This document shows positions 3,526 to 5,942 of a stretch of 5,942 nt of DNA, piece after piece. Source of the stretch: Patescibacteria group bacterium UBA6102 (lineage in GTDB: Bacteria; Patescibacteriota; Minisyncoccia; Minisyncoccales; UBA5738); NCBI GenBank assembly GCA_002423555.1, contig DIWQ01000062.1, positions 11,254 to 17,195 on the forward strand, in the 5' to 3' direction. The stretch's first letter is position 1. Each line of letters opens with the position of its first letter. Made by a program: the position numbers and the translations under genes. Under the pieces are notes generated by a model. That model ran no database searches and was not told where the DNA came from. It saw only the letters and a program-made list of their open reading frames with translations.

Positions 3526-5942
3526 ATGGAGCAAAATTATAAAGAAAGGGAAGGGAAAATTATCAAATTTTGGAAAGATAATTTGATTTTTGAAAAATCG
3601 GTCAAGCGCGAACCCAAAACACGGAAAGATTTTGTGTTCTATGAGGGGCCGCCCACGGCCAATGCCAAACCGGGAATCCACCATGTGGAGACGCGGGTGT
3701 TTAAGGATATGATTTGCCGCTACAAAACAATGCGCGGTTTTCGGGTGCGCCGGCGCGCCGGCTGGGACACGCACGGCCTGCCGGTGGAATTGCAGATTGA
3801 AAAAAAATTGGGGCTGAAAAACAAGAAAGAGATTGAGCAATACGGCATTGGAAAATTCAACCGCGAATGCAGAAATTCGGTGTTTGAACAAATCGGCGAA
3901 TGGCGCGGACTCACCGAACGCATCGGCTATTGGCTGGACATGGACAATCCCTATATCACTTATGATTCGCGCTATATGGAATCGGTCTGGTTTATTTTGA
4001 AGCGCGCGTGGGAAAAGAAGCTTTTGTTCCAAGACTACAAGGTGGTGCCCTATTGCGCTCGTTGCGGCACGGCGCTCTCCAGCCACGAAGTGGCGCAAGG
4101 TTATCAAAAAGTGAAAGATCTTTCGGTCTATGTTAAATTTCCCGTTCTTGACCCGGAGTTTAAAAATACCGCGTTGCTGGTTTGGACCACCACTCCCTGG
4201 ACATTGCCGGCCAACGTGGCCGCGGCGGTAAATCCGGAGCTGGAATATGTAAAAGCGGCGCCCAAGGCCAGACCGGGAGAGGCGTTGATTTTGGCCAAAA
4301 ACCGTTTTGCGATCATTCAAGATGATTATGCGATCGCGGAAGAAATGAGCGGTCGGGATTTGATCGGCTTGCGCTATCAGCCGCCGTTTCCGGCGGGAGG
4401 CGGGAAGGAAACCGCCGCCTACCAAACGATCGGGGCGGATTTTGTGTCCGCGGAAGACGGCACGGGGATCGTCCATATCGCGCCGGCGTTCGGCGCCGAA
4501 GACATGGAAGTGATCAAAAAAGAAAATCGCCGCCGGACAAAAGACAATCAGCCGGAATTTCCCGTGATTTTGAATGTTGGCGAAGACGGCGGGTTTCTGC
4601 CCGAAGTTTCCCAATGGGCGGGAATGTTTGTTAAAGACGCGGATCCGCTAATCGTTAAAGATTTGGAAGGGAGGCGGCTATTGCTCAAGACCGAACTCTA
4701 TGAACATGATTATCCGTTTTGCTGGCGGTGCAAAACGCCGCTTTTATACTACGCCAAAAAAAGCTGGTTCATTAAAATGACGTCGTTGCGGCAAGATTTG
4801 TTGAAAGGCAACGAAAAAATCAACTGGGTGCCGGCGCACTTGAAAGAAGGGCGGTTTGGGGAGTGGTTGCGCGAGGTGAAGGATTGGGCGATTTCGCGCG
4901 ACCGCTATTGGGGCACGCCTCTGCCGGTGTGGCAGTGCGATTGCGGCCATCGGGAAGTTTTTGGATCCGCGGGCGATCTGCTCGGGCAAAAATATTCCAA
5001 CAACCGTTATTTTGTTTTCCGCCACGGCCATTCTCAACGGCAAGTTAAAAAAGTCGCTTCTTGTTGGCCGGAGCCGGCGCCTTTGCCGCTCACCGCGAAG
5101 GGTAAAAAAGAAGTCCGAGTTTCGGCAAAAAAACTGGCCCAAGAAAAAATAGATTTGATTGTCGCTTCGGATTTGTTGCGGACGAAAGAAACCGCGCGCA
5201 TAATTGCCGAAACCACCGGCGCCAAAATCATCCATGACAAAAGGTTGCGCGAAGCCAATGTCGGCATTTTCAACGGCCGCGACCCCAAAAATTTTTGGGA
5301 TTATCTGGCGGAACAAAAAAATCGCTTTACCGCCAAAGTGCCTAAGGGAGAGAGTTTGCAAAATATCCGCCGGCGAACATATGAGTTGATTGCCGAAATT
5401 GACAAAAAATATGAAGGCAAAAACATTGTTTTGGTATCGCACGAGTTGCCGCTTACAATTTTGGAGCACACATTAAAAGGCGTGCCGGCGCCGAAGATTT
5501 TGGACGGCCGCCATCGGGGAAAAATCAAGAAAATTGAGACCGGCAAGTTTCGCGAGATTGAATTCAAACAATTGCCGTTTGGCGATGACATGGAAACCGA
5601 CCTGCACCGGCCGTATATTGATAATATCAGGCCGCTTTGCCCGAATTGCGGACAAAGAATGGCGCGCGTGCCGGAAGTTTTGGATTGCTGGCTGGATTCG
5701 GGATCAATGCCCTTCGCGCAAGCGGGCTGGCCGTGGCTTGGTAAGGCCGCCCTTCGGGAGGCCGTAGCTTCAGCGAAGGCCCCAAAGTTATTTCCCGCGG
5801 ATTTCATCTGCGAGGCGATTGATCAAACGCGCGGCTGGTTTTACACTTTAATGGCGGTGTCCGCGTCGTTGGGATTCGGCGCGCCCTACAAAAATGTGGT
5901 GTCAATGGGACACGTTTTGGACGAAAAGGGTGAAAAAATGTC
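3526..5942 (+). CDS. ileS: Isoleucyl-tRNA synthetase with embedded histidine-phosphatase domain (runs off right edge)
   Basis: IleRS charges tRNA-Ile with isoleucine in the cytoplasm. The visible 805 codons are one unbroken frame. In order: REGKIIKFWK (8-17); the HIGH-equivalent in EGPPTANAKPGIHHV (40-54); GWDTHGLPVE (79-88); a CARC zinc knuckle (177-180); the CP1 editing domain with WTTTPWTLPAN (220-230) and GTGIVHIAPAFGAED (312-326, ending in the conserved editing Asp); CWRC (399-402); WAISRDRYWGTPLPVW (454-469); CDC (471-473); then an inserted phosphatase-like domain (about 494-683); DLHRPYID (692-699), CPNC (705-708), LDSGSMPFAQ (723-732), FPADF (756-760), DQTRGWFYTL (766-775) and KMS at the edge. 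KMSKS lies near residue 600 in E. coli IleRS but after 800 here, matching the insertion. The ATG at 3526 is chosen as the first ATG before the family N-terminus; an in-frame GTG at 3511 is possible. No Shine-Dalgarno is seen. Confidence 0.95.
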   Translation, partial: MEQNYKEREGKIIKFWKDNLIFEKSVKREPKTRKDFVFYEGPPTANAKPGIHHVETRVFKDMICRYKTMRGFRVRRRAGWDTHGLPVELQIEKKLGLKNKKEIEQYGIGKFNRECRNSVFEQIGEWRGLTERIGYWLDMDNPYITYDSRYMESVWFILKRAWEKKLLFQDYKVVPYCARCGTALSSHEVAQGYQKVKDLSVYVKFPVLDPEFKNTALLVWTTTPWTLPANVAAAVNPELEYVKAAPKARPGEALILAKNRFAIIQDDYAIAEEMSGRDLIGLRYQPPFPAGGGKETAAYQTIGADFVSAEDGTGIVHIAPAFGAEDMEVIKKENRRRTKDNQPEFPVILNVGEDGGFLPEVSQWAGMFVKDADPLIVKDLEGRRLLLKTELYEHDYPFCWRCKTPLLYYAKKSWFIKMTSLRQDLLKGNEKINWVPAHLKEGRFGEWLREVKDWAISRDRYWGTPLPVWQCDCGHREVFGSAGDLLGQKYSNNRYFVFRHGHSQRQVKKVASCWPEPAPLPLTAKGKKEVRVSAKKLAQEKIDLIVASDLLRTKETARIIAETTGAKIIHDKRLREANVGIFNGRDPKNFWDYLAEQKNRFTAKVPKGESLQNIRRRTYELIAEIDKKYEGKNIVLVSHELPLTILEHTLKGVPAPKILDGRHRGKIKKIETGKFREIEFKQLPFGDDMETDLHRPYIDNIRPLCPNCGQRMARVPEVLDCWLDSGSMPFAQAGWPWLGKAALREAVASAKAPKLFPADFICEAIDQTRGWFYTLMAVSASLGFGAPYKNVVSMGHVLDEKGEKM
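5005..5574 (+). other. Histidine phosphatase (phosphoglycerate-mutase superfamily) domain inserted within IleRS
   Basis: Residues about 494-683 of the IleRS frame form a complete branch-1 histidine phosphatase. RYFVFRHGHSQ holds the RHG motif with nucleophile H500 and R499; LTAKGKKEV is the usual helix after it; IVASDLLRTKETA supplies the second arginine R552; RLREANVGIFNG supplies the likely proton-donor E576; PKGESLQNIRRR is the family GES motif; NIVLVSHELP supplies the second histidine H639. All expected catalytic residues are present, so activity is plausible. Frame checks codon by codon show no stop or frameshift at either junction. The domain sits between CDC (471-473) and CPNC (705-708), which in ordinary IleRS are close together and probably bind zinc. 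Substrate is unknown. Membership of the superfamily is near certain; function in the synthetase is open. Confidence 0.92.
5743..5781. repeat. Palindromic in-frame insertion inside ileS
   Basis: Three GGCC boxes (5745-5748, 5760-5763, 5778-5781) bracket two small hairpins: one with CCC-TTC-GGG and one with GCT-TC-AGC. The stretch is flanked by direct repeats AAGGCC at 5743-5748 and 5776-5781, 33 bp apart. Removing one unit would restore a frame reading WLGKAPKLFPADF, close to the normal spacing in IleRS between the PFAQ and FPADF motifs. It encodes the Ala-rich residues AALREAVASAK. This looks like a small palindromic element that has entered a coding gene in frame, comparable in kind to Rickettsia palindromic elements. 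Inferred from one copy. Confidence 0.5.

Noticed and set aside
3478..4614. Long minus-strand open frame of 378 codons opposite ileS
   Set aside because: It is the antisense shadow of the IleRS frame, which carries unmistakable family motifs throughout; the minus-strand translation shows no recognisable domain.
4744..5807. Minus-strand open frames opposite the second half of ileS
   Set aside because: They overlap the continuous IleRS and histidine-phosphatase motifs on the plus strand and show only composition-driven, low-complexity translations.

Overview
The gene set suggests an uncultured bacterium of the Candidate Phyla Radiation (Patescibacteria), probably a Parcubacteria-like lineage. 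This is inferred from a short ribosomal-S1-like protein with only three S1 domains, weak or absent Shine-Dalgarno sites, an isoleucyl-tRNA synthetase with the PGIHHV form of the HIGH motif, and small GC-rich palindromes scattered in and between genes. No phylogenetic marker is complete enough to place it more finely.

Layout. Bases 1-1567 hold two co-oriented minus-strand housekeeping genes: a three-domain S1 RNA-binding protein (1567-719), followed by the first third of the membrane protease FtsH (635-1, running off the left edge). From about 1568 to 1651 there is a divergent promoter region. Its plus-strand side is a near-consensus sigma70-type promoter (TTGACA-18-TATTAT). This should transcribe an unusual, highly structured unit of about 400 nt that contains one tiny acidic Pro/Thr/Ala-rich ORF (1815-1913) and ends at a textbook intrinsic terminator (2051-2072).

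Next on the plus strand is a two-gene cassette with its own strong promoter and an 18-bp palindrome over the -10 box. It encodes a winged-helix protein (2204-2794) and, one base later, a small nucleotidyltransferase-fold protein (2796-3407). The order and domains resemble AbiEi/AbiEii-type antitoxin-toxin pairs. The pair looks more AT-rich than its neighbours, consistent with an acquired module. A long hairpin (3428-3462) separates it from ileS.

The right-hand 2.4 kb (3526 to the edge) is one uninterrupted plus-strand frame encoding IleRS up to the KMS of KMSKS. The striking point is a complete histidine-phosphatase (phosphoglycerate-mutase-like) domain of about 190 residues. It is inserted between the two halves of a cysteine motif after the CP1 editing domain, and its catalytic RHG, second Arg, Glu and second His are all present. 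The same gene carries what looks like a 33-nt in-frame palindromic insertion just before the FPADF motif. The IleRS-phosphatase insertion is the best candidate for a poorly described system in this window; the structured RNA unit is second.
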